This document shows positions 1-8,372 of a stretch of 64,000 bases of DNA, in pieces. The DNA lies in assembly GCA_965215355.1 (NCBI GenBank), contig CBDCDJ010000007.1, positions 4,154,001 through 4,218,000 on the forward strand, given 5' to 3'. The position numbers and the translations under genes are program-made. Positions within the stretch are counted from its first letter, which is position 1; every line of letters starts with the position of its first letter. This DNA is from CBDCDJ01 sp965215355 (lineage in GTDB: Bacteria > Deinococcota > Deinococci > Deinococcales > Trueperaceae). The notes beneath the pieces were generated by a model. That model made no database searches and was not told the DNA's origin. It saw only the letters and a list, made by a program, of their open reading frames with translations.

Positions 1-27
1 CCGACACGCGTCCGCGCGAAAGTTTGC

Positions 28-33
28 TACCTT
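28..33 (+). promoter_or_regulatory. -10 box of a leaderless promoter (SufT-like gene)
   Basis: TACCTT lies 6 nt before the ATG at 40, so transcription would begin at or next to the A of the start codon. No usable Shine-Dalgarno box precedes the ATG. The window begins too close to judge a -35 box. Confidence 0.5.
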
Positions 34-39
34 AAAGGC

Positions 40-435
40 ATGGAAAACGTCGCAGGCACAACAAGCGCAGAAAACGCCGAGGTTGCTGAGAACACCGAGA
101 TTGCTGAGAACACGACCAGGTCGGAGATGCAAGATAAGATTCTCGAGGCCCTCAAGGTCGTTCGCGACCCCGAAATTCCGGTCAACGTGGTCGACTTAGG
201 CCTTATCTACAACGTCGAAATAGACGACGAGGGCGCAGTTGCCATCGACATGACTTTAACGAGCATGGGCTGCCCCGTGCAGGACATGATTCAGGCCGAC
301 GCCGAACTCGCCGCTATGAAGGTCGAAGGTGTCAAAAAGGTGACCGTCGAGTTCGTGTGGTCGCCGCCCTGGAGCCCGCAAAAGATGAGCGAGGACGGCA
401 AAAAGCAGATGCGGATGTTCGGGTTCAACCTGTAG
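40..435 (+). CDS. SufT/MIP18-family (DUF59) iron-sulfur assembly factor
   Basis: A 131-aa cytosolic protein of the MIP18/PaaD/SufT family, which helps Fe-S cluster maturation or delivery. Family hallmarks are visible: DPEIPVNVVDLGLIYNVEI at about residues 43-61, the conserved cysteine in TSMGCP at about 80-85, and VWSPPWSP near residue 106. The N-terminal ~30 residues are an extra acidic low-complexity tail containing an 18-bp tandem duplication (NAEVAE/NTEIAE) that the family core does not need. The ATG at 40 fits a leaderless start. The gene stands alone here, with no suf operon visible. Family assignment is firm; the specific client is unknown. Confidence 0.88.
   Translation: MENVAGTTSAENAEVAENTEIAENTTRSEMQDKILEALKVVRDPEIPVNVVDLGLIYNVEIDDEGAVAIDMTLTSMGCPVQDMIQADAELAAMKVEGVKKVTVEFVWSPPWSPQKMSEDGKKQMRMFGFNL
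73..108 (+). repeat. 18-bp in-frame tandem duplication (2 copies)
   Basis: Two imperfect 18-bp units (73-90 and 91-108) encode NAEVAE and NTEIAE in the N-terminal tail of the DUF59 protein. It is one of several short in-frame duplications in the window. Confidence 0.75.
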
Positions 436-570
436 GCAATACCGTTTCCGGTCAATTCCTAAAAGAGTTAACCCGAGTGGAACGAGAAAAATATGTATTG
501 CGATAGGGAGCGGAAAAATTTCTACCGAGTTTGGTTAGCGTATTAGTGCAATCCGTATGAGTACGCAAAA

Positions 571-596
571 ACCCGGCGACGATTTCGTCGCCGGGT
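571..596 (-). terminator. Rho-independent terminator of the SOD-dehydrogenase gene
   Basis: A perfect 12-bp stem: ACCCGGCGACGA at 571-582 pairs with 585-596. On the minus strand the stem is followed by a run of T. It lies about 30 nt beyond the stop codon of the minus-strand gene at 626-2359. Confidence 0.85.
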
Positions 597-625
597 CGGG
601 GTAAGAGCTGAGAGGTTGAAACGGC

Positions 626-2359
626 TTAGTTGTCTTCGTAAGTTACGCGGTAGATAATCCCGTTGGTATCTTCCGATATGAGCAGCGAGCCGTCGTTCAT
701 CACCAGCAGCCCGGCGACGCGCCCGAACTGCGCGTTGCCGTCCTCGAGCAGCCAGCCGGTGATGAAGTCTTCGGCACCGGTAAGCTTACCGTCGTCGTCG
801 AAGTCTAAGCGCACAACCTTGTAGCCGGTCGCGGGGTAGCGGTTCCAAGAGCCGCGCATCGTCACAAAGGCGTCGTTGCGAAACGCTTCGGGAAACATGT
901 CGGCGTCGTAAAACTTGAGGTTGATGGGCGCGCTGTGCGCCTGGTAGCCCAACTCGACACCGACCGTGGCGTTTTGGCAATACGCTTCAAGCGTGTCGTA
1001 GCCTTGGGGCGGCGGGTAAGGAATCGCCGTGTTGGCTTGCCGGTCGCCGTAGCAGTAGGGCCAGCCGTAGTCGTTGCCCTGCGCCAGCCGGTTGACCTCT
1101 TCGGGCGGGGTGTCGTCGCCGCGCCAGTCGATGCCGTGGTCGGCTCCCCACATCTCAGCCGTCACCGGGTGCCAGTCGAAGCCTTCGGTGTTGCGCAGGC
1201 CCGAGGCGAAGATTTCGCGCCCGGAGCCGTCGGGGTTGAAGCGGAGGATGGTGGCGTTCTCGGGGTTCGTCTCGGTGCAAGCGTTGCACGACGAGCCGAG
1301 GTCGACGTAGAGCATCCCGTCCGGCCCTAGCGCGATGGTGCGGTGGCTGTGCTGGTCGCCATCGGGCAGGTTTTCGACCAGCGGGCTCAGGTTTTCAATG
1401 GTTCCGTCCGCGCCCAAGGTGCCCTTCCACACGGTCTTTTCGCTGGCGAGGTAGACGGTGTCGCCGTCGATTTCGATGCCGTGGAGCAAGTTCGCGTCGC
1501 CGAAGTCGCCCTGGACTCTCTGCTCGTCCGCGACGCCGTCACCGTCGCTGTCGCGCAGGATGGCGACTTCGTTGCTGGCCTCTAAGGTCACGTAGACCGT
1601 GCTGTCCTCACTCTGCGCCAACATGCGGGGGCGCGTGAAACCCGATGCGAAAACGCCGATGCTGAAGCCCTTGGGCAGTTGCAGCGCGTCGATGCGGTCT
1701 TGCGTCGCGTCGACCTTCTCCGGGTTAAAAGCGTTGCCGGTGACGGTGGTCGGCTGCGGGGTGCTCGCGCCGCCCGTCTCACCCGCATCCCGAGCCATAA
1801 TCACGCCGCAAGCCACCCGTGAGCCCGCGTCGCCGTCGGGGTCGGTCACACGGTCGTCGGTGCCCTCGTGAATCATGACGGCGGTGCCGCCCTCCTTGAG
1901 CAGCGGATTGTCCCCCGAAAGACTGGCTTGCGGAAAAACGACCTCACCCGAAAAACTGCCGTCGTCGTTGAAGGCGTAGTTGTAGTTTTCGCTGTCGCCC
2001 ACGTGCGGCCCGTTGTCGTCGCCGTGGCCCACGTCGGTCGGGTTGTAGTGGCCGCCGGCTGCGCCTGCCGCCTCTTCCGTACCGTCGTTGTCCGTGTCGG
2101 CCGCCTCGCAGCTGCCGGTTTCGTGGATGTGGATGGCGTGCTCGCCGCCCGCGATGACGTCGTTCGGGCCGATGTCGAACCTGACGCCGACACCGCCGCC
2201 GTCCAGCTCGAGCAGCGTCGCCGTGCCGAGCGTCACCGACAGGTCCGTAGCGCTCACGATGTCGGCGCTGGCCGCCCCACTTTGCGCCGAAGCCGACATG
2301 GCTCCGAAGAACGCCCCGAACAGAAATACTGCAGAGAGAAAGTGGGCTGGTCGTTTCAT
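626..2359 (-). CDS. Secreted fusion: Cu/Zn superoxide dismutase + PQQ-type sugar/sorbosone dehydrogenase
   Basis: 577 aa. Residues 1-25 are a signal peptide (cleavage near SASAQ). Residues ~30-190 form a complete Cu/Zn-SOD domain: copper ligands H77, H79, H104 and H164, zinc ligands H104, H112, H119 and D122, the guiding arginine R181, and the C84/C184 disulfide pair. A Thr/Pro-rich linker leads to residues ~220-577, a glucose/sorbosone dehydrogenase-type beta-propeller (motifs such as HSHRTIALGPDG, GLRNTEGFDWHP, RGSWNR). Known families: SOD converts superoxide to H2O2; the propeller family oxidises sugars with PQQ. Having both in one exported chain is unusual. ATG start with GGAG about 7 nt upstream; terminator at 571-596. 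The substrate and any PQQ dependence are not provable from sequence. Confidence 0.88.
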   Translation of the reverse strand: MKRPAHFLSAVFLFGAFFGAMSASAQSGAASADIVSATDLSVTLGTATLLELDGGGVGVRFDIGPNDVIAGGEHAIHIHETGSCEAADTDNDGTEEAAGAAGGHYNPTDVGHGDDNGPHVGDSENYNYAFNDDGSFSGEVVFPQASLSGDNPLLKEGGTAVMIHEGTDDRVTDPDGDAGSRVACGVIMARDAGETGGASTPQPTTVTGNAFNPEKVDATQDRIDALQLPKGFSIGVFASGFTRPRMLAQSEDSTVYVTLEASNEVAILRDSDGDGVADEQRVQGDFGDANLLHGIEIDGDTVYLASEKTVWKGTLGADGTIENLSPLVENLPDGDQHSHRTIALGPDGMLYVDLGSSCNACTETNPENATILRFNPDGSGREIFASGLRNTEGFDWHPVTAEMWGADHGIDWRGDDTPPEEVNRLAQGNDYGWPYCYGDRQANTAIPYPPPQGYDTLEAYCQNATVGVELGYQAHSAPINLKFYDADMFPEAFRNDAFVTMRGSWNRYPATGYKVVRLDFDDDGKLTGAEDFITGWLLEDGNAQFGRVAGLLVMNDGSLLISEDTNGIIYRVTYEDN

Positions 2360-2699
2360 GGCTACTCCGATTCTGCCAGACGGTCACAGACCCCGCGGCG
2401 TTCAAAGGGTCGAACCCGAGTCCAAGTTTTGTTCGCGCCTGACCCCGTCACGCTAACGCGGTGCAGAGCGAAAAGTCTGTCGGCGGCTTTACCAAAACTG
2501 TTTGGTGTTCCGGGACAGCTGCCTGGGCACTTTTAAAAGGATGGTTTAGAGGGAGGCAAGCGAGTCTCACCCTGCCGGCGATGAACGAACGTCGCGGGGG
2601 TCTCTCGAGCCCTCGCAAAAGTGTCACAGTGCGGGGGGACTAATGCACAACCTTTGGGGAGGAGATACGTTAGCCTGAAGTGTAAAGGACGGTTCACTC
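2360..2699. promoter_or_regulatory. Divergent intergenic region, SOD-dehydrogenase / galE
   Basis: 340 bp between divergently transcribed genes, so it must hold both promoters. For galE, TACGTT (2666-2671) or the overlapping TAGCCT (2671-2676) is a plausible -10, and AAAGGA (2684-2689) a weak ribosome site. On the other side, CGGAG precedes the SOD-fusion ATG. No convincing small gene, RNA or operator was seen. Confidence 0.45.
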
Positions 2700-3704
2700 A
2701 TGGACATTTTGGTTACGGGCGGCGCGGGCTACATCGGCAGTACGGTTGCGAGCGCGCTGCTGGACAAGGGCCACACGCCCATTCTTTTGGACTCGCTCGT
2801 CACCGGGCAGAAAGTTTTCACCGAAGGGCGCATTTTTTATGAGGGTGATATTGCCGACAAGCGGTTGCTGGAACACATTTTCAGCGACCACCCCGGCATC
2901 GCCTGCACGATTCACTGCGCCGCGCTCATCGTGGTGCCCGAGTCGGTTGAGCAGCCGTACCGCTACTACCGCGAAAACGTCTGCAAGTCCTTGGAGCTGT
3001 TCAAAACTCTGGAGGACTTAGGCTACCCCAACGTCGTTTTCAGCTCCTCAGCCTCGCTCTACGCCGCGACCGAAGACTTCAAGGTGACCGAAGCCTCGCC
3101 GCTCGAGCCCTCCTCACCCTACGCGCGGACGAAGTACATGATGGAGATGGTGCTCTCCGACCTCGCTCATGCAGGGTCTTTACGCGCCATCGCCCTGCGC
3201 TACTTCAACCCCATCGGCGCGGACCCCGCGTACCGCACGGGCATCCACGCCCCGGCCCCGTCGCACGTTTTGGGCAAGCTCGTCGACACGGCGCTCGGCA
3301 AGCTTGCCGAGTTCCAAATCACCGGCACGGACTGGCCGACCCGCGACGGCTCGGGCATCCGCGACTACATCCACGTCTGGGACCTGGCGCGGGCGCACGT
3401 GGAGGCGGTGGAGAGATTTGAAGACGTGCTGGCGGCGACCGGCGAGCCCTACAACGTCGTCAACTTAGGGACCGGCGACGGCGTGACGGTGAAGGAACTC
3501 GTGGCGGCGTTCGAGCGCGTCTGGGGCGAGAGCATCCCCAAACGAGACGCCCCGCCCCGGCCCGGCGACGTGGCGGGCGCTTACGCCAACGCGGACAGGG
3601 CGCGCGAACTCTTGCACTGGCAAACCGAGCGCAGCATCGACGAAGGCATCGCGAGCGCCTTGGAGTGGGGACGGCGGCGCGAGGAAATTCTAGGCTACGC
3701 CTGA
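2700..3704 (+). CDS. galE: UDP-glucose 4-epimerase
   Basis: A 334-aa extended short-chain dehydrogenase that interconverts UDP-glucose and UDP-galactose (Leloir pathway and glycan precursors). The NAD-binding TGGAGYIG motif is at residues 6-13, the catalytic serine lies in the SSS at 115-117, and the YxxxK pair is Y141 and K145. Length is normal for the family. The ATG at 2700 is chosen because the Rossmann motif begins five residues in. AAAGGA lies 10 nt upstream. The partner galT is about 7 kb away on the opposite strand, so the pathway genes are not in one operon. Confidence 0.93.
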   Translation: MDILVTGGAGYIGSTVASALLDKGHTPILLDSLVTGQKVFTEGRIFYEGDIADKRLLEHIFSDHPGIACTIHCAALIVVPESVEQPYRYYRENVCKSLELFKTLEDLGYPNVVFSSSASLYAATEDFKVTEASPLEPSSPYARTKYMMEMVLSDLAHAGSLRAIALRYFNPIGADPAYRTGIHAPAPSHVLGKLVDTALGKLAEFQITGTDWPTRDGSGIRDYIHVWDLARAHVEAVERFEDVLAATGEPYNVVNLGTGDGVTVKELVAAFERVWGESIPKRDAPPRPGDVAGAYANADRARELLHWQTERSIDEGIASALEWGRRREEILGYA

Positions 3705-3719
3705 GCGTTGAGAGATGGG

Positions 3720-3775
3720 AGAAAAAGCCTGTGACTTTTCTGCTCCTTTCTCGTACTTCCCTACCTTCCTCGCCC
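3720..3775 (-). repeat. Intergenic dispersed repeat, copy A
   Basis: Read on the minus strand, this spacer contains GAAGTACGAG..., AAAAGTCACA and CTTTTTCTCC. The 23.3-kb spacer has the same blocks in the same order (GTACCGAG, AAAGTCACA, CTTTTTCTCC). The similarity is by eye and limited to non-coding DNA. Confidence 0.5.
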
Positions 3776-3787
3776 AACCCCACTTGT

Positions 3788-3793
3788 TAAGCT
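3788..3793 (+). promoter_or_regulatory. -10 box of a leaderless promoter (MFS gene)
   Basis: TAAGCT ends exactly 6 nt before the ATG at 3800. No Shine-Dalgarno box is present in the gap. Confidence 0.45.
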
Positions 3794-3799
3794 GCACGA

Positions 3800-4993
3800 A
3801 TGCCGCAGCGCTTCGTCGTCTTTCTCGTCTTCCTCGTCGCGTACTTTCTGTCTTACTTTTTGCGCTCCACCAACGCCGTCATCGCCGAAGACTTGGTAAA
3901 GGACTTGTCGCTCACGGCGTCGCAACTGGGCTTTATGACGAGCTTGTTCTTTGCCGGACTGGCGGTCACGCAGCTGCCCTTCGGCGCGGCGCTGGACCGC
4001 TACGGGGCGCGTTTCGTGACGCCGCTGCTGATGTTGGCGAGCGTGGCGGGTTGTTTGCTGTTCGGCTTTGGCACGTCGTTCGCGGTGCTCGCCCTGGGAA
4101 GGGCGCTTATCGGCGTGGGTACGGCGGGCAACCTGATGGGCGCGCTCAAGTCGTTCAGCGGTTGGTTCGGGGGCAAACGGTTTGCGCTCGCCTCGAGCAC
4201 CTACCTAGCCCTCGGCTCGACCGGCGCGCTGGTCGCCGCGACGCCGCTGGCTGTCTTGAGCGCGCGTTTCGGCTGGCGCAGCGTGTTCTTGCTCGGCGCG
4301 GCGGTGACGCTGCTGAGCATAGGAGCTTTGGCGCTTTGGGCCAAGGACGCGCCCGGCCTGAAGAAGCTTAAAGCCCAGCAGGGCGGGTTCGCCGACATTT
4401 TCCGTGACCTGCGCTTCTGGCGCATCGCGCTCCTGAACTTCGCGGTGGTGGGCAACCTGTTCGCCTACCAGAGCCTGTGGGCGGGGCCGTACCTGACCGA
4501 GGTGCTGGGTTTGGAGCGCGTCGCCGTGGGCAACTTTCTCCTCGTCATGAGTGGCGGCGTCACCCTCGGTTACGCCGCGGCCGGGTTTTTGGGAAGCCGC
4601 TTCGACCTTGCCAGGGTCATCGCGACGAGCGCGGGGGTGTTCGCGACGGTTTTGGGCGGAACGGCCCTTTTCCAAGCGGCTTGGCCGCAGTGGTTTCTGG
4701 TCGCGCTGTTCGGGGCCTTCGGCGTGTCGGCGGCCTTTGCCGTGCTGATGTTCACCCAAGTGCGGAGCATCTTCCCGCTGCACCTCACCGGGCGGGCGGT
4801 GACGGCGGTCAACTTGTTCGGTTTGGGGGGCAGCGCGCTGTTGCAGTGGGGGCTGGGCGTGCTGATTGGCAGCTTTGCACAACAAGGCGGGGTCTACCCA
4901 CCGCAAGCGTACAGCGCGGCCTTCGCGCTCAGCTCAGCCTTGTGCGTTTCGGCCCTCCTGTTCTACTCACCCCTGCTGCGCCCGAGAAGCTAA
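3800..4993 (+). CDS. MFS transporter, 12 transmembrane segments
   Basis: A 397-aa hydrophobic protein with the length and helix pattern of the major facilitator superfamily. The first loop carries DRYGAR after helix 2, matching the D-R-x-G-R loop motif of MFS carriers, and a central loop (about residues 180-200) separates the two halves. Its overall look, with FGG/GK and FGWRSVF segments, resembles the broad nitrate/oxalate/sugar-phosphate branch, but the substrate cannot be read from sequence. It is followed 59 nt later by a PfkB sugar kinase on the same strand. A sugar or nucleoside substrate is therefore possible but unproven. Confidence 0.8.
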   Translation: MPQRFVVFLVFLVAYFLSYFLRSTNAVIAEDLVKDLSLTASQLGFMTSLFFAGLAVTQLPFGAALDRYGARFVTPLLMLASVAGCLLFGFGTSFAVLALGRALIGVGTAGNLMGALKSFSGWFGGKRFALASSTYLALGSTGALVAATPLAVLSARFGWRSVFLLGAAVTLLSIGALALWAKDAPGLKKLKAQQGGFADIFRDLRFWRIALLNFAVVGNLFAYQSLWAGPYLTEVLGLERVAVGNFLLVMSGGVTLGYAAAGFLGSRFDLARVIATSAGVFATVLGGTALFQAAWPQWFLVALFGAFGVSAAFAVLMFTQVRSIFPLHLTGRAVTAVNLFGLGGSALLQWGLGVLIGSFAQQGGVYPPQAYSAAFALSSALCVSALLFYSPLLRPRS

Positions 4994-5038
4994 AGCGAAA
5001 AAAGCCACGACCGGTTCGAGCGGCCGCAAGAAGCGTGC

Positions 5039-5044
5039 TACACT
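5039..5044 (+). promoter_or_regulatory. -10 box before the PfkB kinase
   Basis: TACACT ends 8 nt before the ATG at 5053. There is no Shine-Dalgarno box, which fits a leaderless or almost leaderless message. Confidence 0.45.
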
Positions 5045-5052
5045 CCCTTCTC

Positions 5053-5988
5053 ATGGGGAAGCTGGTGGTGCTAGGGGACTACGCCTGGGACGTGCTTATC
5101 CGGACCGACCGCGACCTGCTCAGGGGCGGCGACACCTTGGGGGAGGTGACGCTGAGCCCGGGCGGCAGCGCCGCCAACGTGGCGGTGTGGGCGCGGCGCT
5201 GCGGTCTGGCGACGACTTTCGTCGGCAAGGTCGGGCAAGACCGCTTCGGCGGACTGGCTCGAGAGGACTTGGAAGAAGAGGGCGTCGAGCCTCTTTTGAC
5301 CCGCAGCGACGCGCACCCTACCGGCTCGGTCGCGGTCTTCGTCGACCCCACGGGCGAGCGCTCGATGGTGTCGGGACAAGGCGCGGACTTTTACTTATTG
5401 CCCGCCGAACTGCCCGAGGCCGCGTTGCAAAGTGCCCAACACCTGCACCTGACCGCTTGGTCGTTCTTCAGCGACCCGCCCCGCACCACCGCGCGGCAAG
5501 CTGCCGCCATCGCGACGGCGGCGGGCGCGACCGTGTCGTTCGACCCGGGCTCGTTTCAGATGATTTTAGAGCTGGGCGTGCCGCATTTTCTGGACTGCAC
5601 CCAGGACTTAGGCCTCGACGTCTTTTTCCCAAACTTGGAAGAGGGTCAAGCGCTGACCGGTTTGGACGAACCCGAGGCGGTCGTCAGGGCTTTGGCCGAG
5701 CTGTACCCCGGCGCGCTCGTCGCGCTCAAGCTCGACGCTGAAGGCGCGCTGGTGCTGGACCGGGGCCGCGTCAGCCGGGTTGCGGCCGCCACCCAGACCC
5801 TGCTCGACGCGACCGGTGCGGGCGACTCGTTCGCCGGAGCGTTTCTGGCGCGTTACTTGCAAAACCGGGACGCCGCGGCGGCGGCGCGGTTCGCTACGGG
5901 CGTCTCGGCCTGGGTCGTCGAGCGTCTGGGCGCCAGGCCCGAGCCGGACGCCGCGCTGGCGGAGCTGTTGCACGCTCACGGCGCTTAG
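5053..5988 (+). CDS. PfkB-family carbohydrate (or nucleoside) kinase
   Basis: 311 aa. Both PfkB signatures are present: PGGSAANVA at residues 36-44 and DATGAGDSFAGAF at 252-264, with D258 as catalytic base and the GAG anion hole. The family phosphorylates sugars such as ribose, 2-keto-3-deoxygluconate or fructose, or nucleosides, using ATP in the cytosol. A long in-frame extension upstream overlaps the MFS gene. The ATG at 5053 is preferred because the family normally begins within a few residues of VVLGDYAWDV and because TACACT sits just before it. The substrate is unknown; the upstream MFS gene may supply it. Confidence 0.87.
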   Translation: MGKLVVLGDYAWDVLIRTDRDLLRGGDTLGEVTLSPGGSAANVAVWARRCGLATTFVGKVGQDRFGGLAREDLEEEGVEPLLTRSDAHPTGSVAVFVDPTGERSMVSGQGADFYLLPAELPEAALQSAQHLHLTAWSFFSDPPRTTARQAAAIATAAGATVSFDPGSFQMILELGVPHFLDCTQDLGLDVFFPNLEEGQALTGLDEPEAVVRALAELYPGALVALKLDAEGALVLDRGRVSRVAAATQTLLDATGAGDSFAGAFLARYLQNRDAAAAARFATGVSAWVVERLGARPEPDAALAELLHAHGA

Positions 5989-6206
5989 AGGTCGGGACCG
6001 AACGCAGAAGCGAGCAGGTGGCCAAGCGTCGACGCTGAGGTTTTTCATGACTGTGCGGACTGCTCGAGCGGCAGTCGGCCCAACTCCGGCAGACAAGTCG
6101 CACGCGCCTGTCCACCTCGCCCCGATGGGCTCGGGCGTCCCGCCAAAACCGAGCGTCCGGCCCCGCGGTGGTAGCTCTCCCTACCGTCGCCGACACGCAA
6201 CGGCTG

Positions 6207-6212
6207 TAAGGT
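6207..6212 (+). promoter_or_regulatory. Possible -10 box before the DedA gene
   Basis: TAAGGT ends 5 nt before the GTG at 6218. It fits the leaderless pattern seen elsewhere in the window, though it is the shortest spacing in the set. Confidence 0.35.
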
Positions 6213-6217
6213 AAAGC

Positions 6218-6829
6218 GTGCTCGAGTTCTTGGGAAACACCCCGGGTTCCTTTACCGCTTTGGTCATGTCGCTCGACTATCTGGGTATCGCACTGCTGCT
6301 TCTTTTTCTGGCCCCCGAAGTGGTGCTGCCGTTTGCCGGTTTTTTGGTGGCGCGCGGCGATTTGAGCTTTGTGGGTGTCCTCGTCGCGGGCACGCTCGGG
6401 GCGCTGGTGGGGCAGTTGTTTTTTTACGGCGCGGCTCGAGCCCTCGGTGAGGCGCGCGTGCGCCGTTTTATAAAGCGGCGCGGTCACTTCGTCCTGGTGC
6501 GAGAAAGCGACCTCGACAGGGTTTTAGCGCTGTTCGAGCGTTTCGACGTGGGCGCTCTGGTGTTCGCCCGTTTTGTGCCGACGCTGCGCACGCTGGTGTC
6601 CATACCGGCGGGTTTTTTGGCGGTCAACCTGTGGCGGTTCACCCTGCTGACGGCTGTGGGAACGCTGCTCTGGAACGCCGTGCTCGTCGCCGCCGGGCTG
6701 CTGTTGGGGCGCAACTGGCGCGCGCTGCTTCCCTACGCCAACGCCTACGGGTGGGTCGTTCTGGGTGTCTTGGTCGTCGGCGGCGCGTATGTGCTGTGGC
6801 GCCGCCGTCACGTCAGGTCGCTGGCTTAG
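6218..6829 (+). CDS. DedA-family (SNARE-associated/VTT domain) membrane protein
   Basis: A 203-aa inner-membrane protein with about five hydrophobic segments. DedA/VTT features are visible: the acidic residue in LAPEVVLPFAGF near the N-terminus and the arginine-rich loop FARFVPTLRTLVSIPAGF. The family is known for lipid flipping (C55-P or phosphatidylethanolamine) and for envelope stress and membrane potential roles. The GTG start follows a -10-like box by 5 nt; an ATG 17 codons downstream is the alternative. It precedes recA by 170 bp but lacks an obvious shared operon structure. Confidence 0.8.
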   Translation: MLEFLGNTPGSFTALVMSLDYLGIALLLLFLAPEVVLPFAGFLVARGDLSFVGVLVAGTLGALVGQLFFYGAARALGEARVRRFIKRRGHFVLVRESDLDRVLALFERFDVGALVFARFVPTLRTLVSIPAGFLAVNLWRFTLLTAVGTLLWNAVLVAAGLLLGRNWRALLPYANAYGWVVLGVLVVGGAYVLWRRRHVRSLA

Positions 6830-6919
6830 CTTAGTGTTGACGTCCCCGAGTGTGTGGCCTGCTCGAGGCCCGCGTGGGTTGAGGTCTTTGTCACACGAGG
6901 TGAACCTTCTTCCCATGTC

Positions 6920-6941
6920 ACCTTAAAAAATAAGGTATACT
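6920..6941 (+). promoter_or_regulatory. recA promoter with overlapping inverted repeat
   Basis: A strong -10 box, TATACT (6936-6941), lies about 60 nt before the recA ATG. Directly upstream is a perfect inverted repeat, ACCTTA-N5-TAAGGT (6920-6936), whose right arm touches the -10. The position suits a repressor or activator of the damage response. The site does not match the Deinococcus RDRM palindrome as I know it. Confidence 0.5.
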
Positions 6942-6999
6942 TTTGACGCACGCGGGTGTTTCAAACCAACCCACCGGGTGTCGAGGCGAGGAGACAAAG

Positions 7000-8061
7000 A
7001 TGAGCGACGAAAAACAAAAAAGTCTGAGCAACACCCTGCTGCAAATCGAGAAGCAGTTCGGCAAAGGAGCGGTGATGCGGCTGGGGGACGAGACCGGCCG
7101 ACTGGAACAAGGGGTCATCTCCACGGGCTCGATGTCGGTGGACCTGGCACTGGGGGTGGGGGGACTGCCGAGGGGCCGGGTGGTGGAAATCTACGGGCCC
7201 GAATCCGGCGGCAAAACCACTTTGAGCCTGCACGTGGTCGCCGAAGCCCAACGCACGGGCGGGGTGGCGGCCTTCATCGACGCCGAACACGCGCTCGACC
7301 CGCAGTACGCCAAGGCCATCGGCGTCGACGTCGACAACCTGCTGGTTTCGCAACCCGACACCGGCGAACAAGCTTTAGAGATCACCGAACTCTTGGTTAG
7401 AAGTGGCGCGGTCGACATCATCGTCATCGACAGCGTGGCGGCACTGGTGCCGAGAGCCGAAATCGAAGGCGAGATGGGCGACTCTCACGTCGGCCTGCAA
7501 GCGAGACTGATGAGCCAGGCCCTGCGCAAACTCACCGGCATCTTGTCCAAAAGCCACACGACCGCCATCTTCATCAACCAGATTCGTGAGAAAATAGGCG
7601 TGATGTACGGCAACCCCGAGACCACGCCGGGCGGTAGAGCGCTGAAGTTCTACGCCTCGGTGCGTTTGGAAGTGCGGCGCAAGGGCGACGTGAAGTCGGG
7701 GGCGGACAAGGTGGGTAACTTGACCCGCGTGAAAGTCACCAAGAACAAAGTGGCGCCGCCCTTCAAGGAAGCCGAGGTCGAGATCATGTTCGGCCGCGGC
7801 ATCGACAAGCTGGGCGACCTCATCACCATCGCCACCGACCTAGACGTCATCAACAAGTCGGGCTCCTGGTACGGCTACAAGGACACTCGGCTGGGCCAGG
7901 GCAAGGAGAAAGCGGCGCAGTACCTGCAGGACACCCCTGAGCTTATCGAAGAGATAAAGCAGCAGGTCGTCGCGGTGCTCAAGGGGGAGCCGGAGAAGGT
8001 CGAGGCGCGAAGCAAGGTCAAGGGCGGCGAAGAGGCCGAGGCGAGTCTGTTTGACGAGTGA
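7000..8061 (+). CDS. recA: Recombinase A
   Basis: 353 aa, normal length. RecA is the ATP-dependent strand-exchange protein of homologous recombination and the coprotease of the DNA-damage response. Walker A is GPESGGKT at residues 66-73; the glycine where most bacteria have serine is typical of Deinococcus/Thermus. The start ATG at 7000 has GAGGAG at 6987-6992. Deinococcus places cinA and ligT upstream of recA; here a DedA gene is upstream and a 78-residue ORF downstream. Transcription likely starts from TATACT at 6936-6941 and ends at the bidirectional hairpin at 8373-8420. Confidence 0.98.
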   Translation: MSDEKQKSLSNTLLQIEKQFGKGAVMRLGDETGRLEQGVISTGSMSVDLALGVGGLPRGRVVEIYGPESGGKTTLSLHVVAEAQRTGGVAAFIDAEHALDPQYAKAIGVDVDNLLVSQPDTGEQALEITELLVRSGAVDIIVIDSVAALVPRAEIEGEMGDSHVGLQARLMSQALRKLTGILSKSHTTAIFINQIREKIGVMYGNPETTPGGRALKFYASVRLEVRRKGDVKSGADKVGNLTRVKVTKNKVAPPFKEAEVEIMFGRGIDKLGDLITIATDLDVINKSGSWYGYKDTRLGQGKEKAAQYLQDTPELIEEIKQQVVAVLKGEPEKVEARSKVKGGEEAEASLFDE

Positions 8062-8092
8062 CCCTGCGTTTTAGGAGTAGGCTGGGTTCAAG

Positions 8093-8329
8093 ATGGTAGA
8101 CCTCAAGGAAGTGTTGGCCTACGCCCTCGGGGGGAACGTGCCCGAGGGCTTTCTGGATCACCTTATCCGGCACCGCGACGCCTGGGACGTAACGTTCGTG
8201 GCGCGGCTGAACGACCTCGCCTACGAACTTCGGCCCGACCTGGCCGTTTGGGAAATCGTCACGGACGACGTGGGCCGTCTTTACGAATACCTGTTGCCCC
8301 TCGTCGGCTCGGAGCAAGACTTGTCCTGA
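8093..8329 (+). CDS. Small uncharacterised protein downstream of recA
   Basis: A 78-aa soluble, acidic, mostly helical protein with no signal peptide, membrane segment or motif I recognise. It starts 31 nt after recA and ends just before the shared terminator, so read-through from recA is likely. TAGGCT (8078-8083) 9 nt before the ATG could also give it its own near-leaderless promoter. No ribosome-binding site stands at normal spacing. Codon use matches its neighbours, so it is probably real. The position suggests, but does not prove, a link to recombination. Confidence 0.6.
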   Translation: MVDLKEVLAYALGGNVPEGFLDHLIRHRDAWDVTFVARLNDLAYELRPDLAVWEIVTDDVGRLYEYLLPLVGSEQDLS

Positions 8330-8372
8330 ACGCGGCCTTTTTCGGCTGTGGCTTAAAAATCGGCTCGAGCCC

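Noticed and set aside
2621..2842. Alternative long frame across the galE start
   Set aside because: It overlaps galE out of frame and has no protein-like composition.
5990..6217. A stretch resembling the SRP RNA loop (GGTCGGGACCGAACGCAGAAG)
   Set aside because: It lacks the GGAAGGAAGCAGC core and the paired flanks, so it is probably only spacer before the DedA gene.
6900..6999. A Deinococcus RDRM site before recA
   Set aside because: No TTATGTCATnnnnACATAA-like palindrome is present; only the different inverted repeat at 6920-6936.
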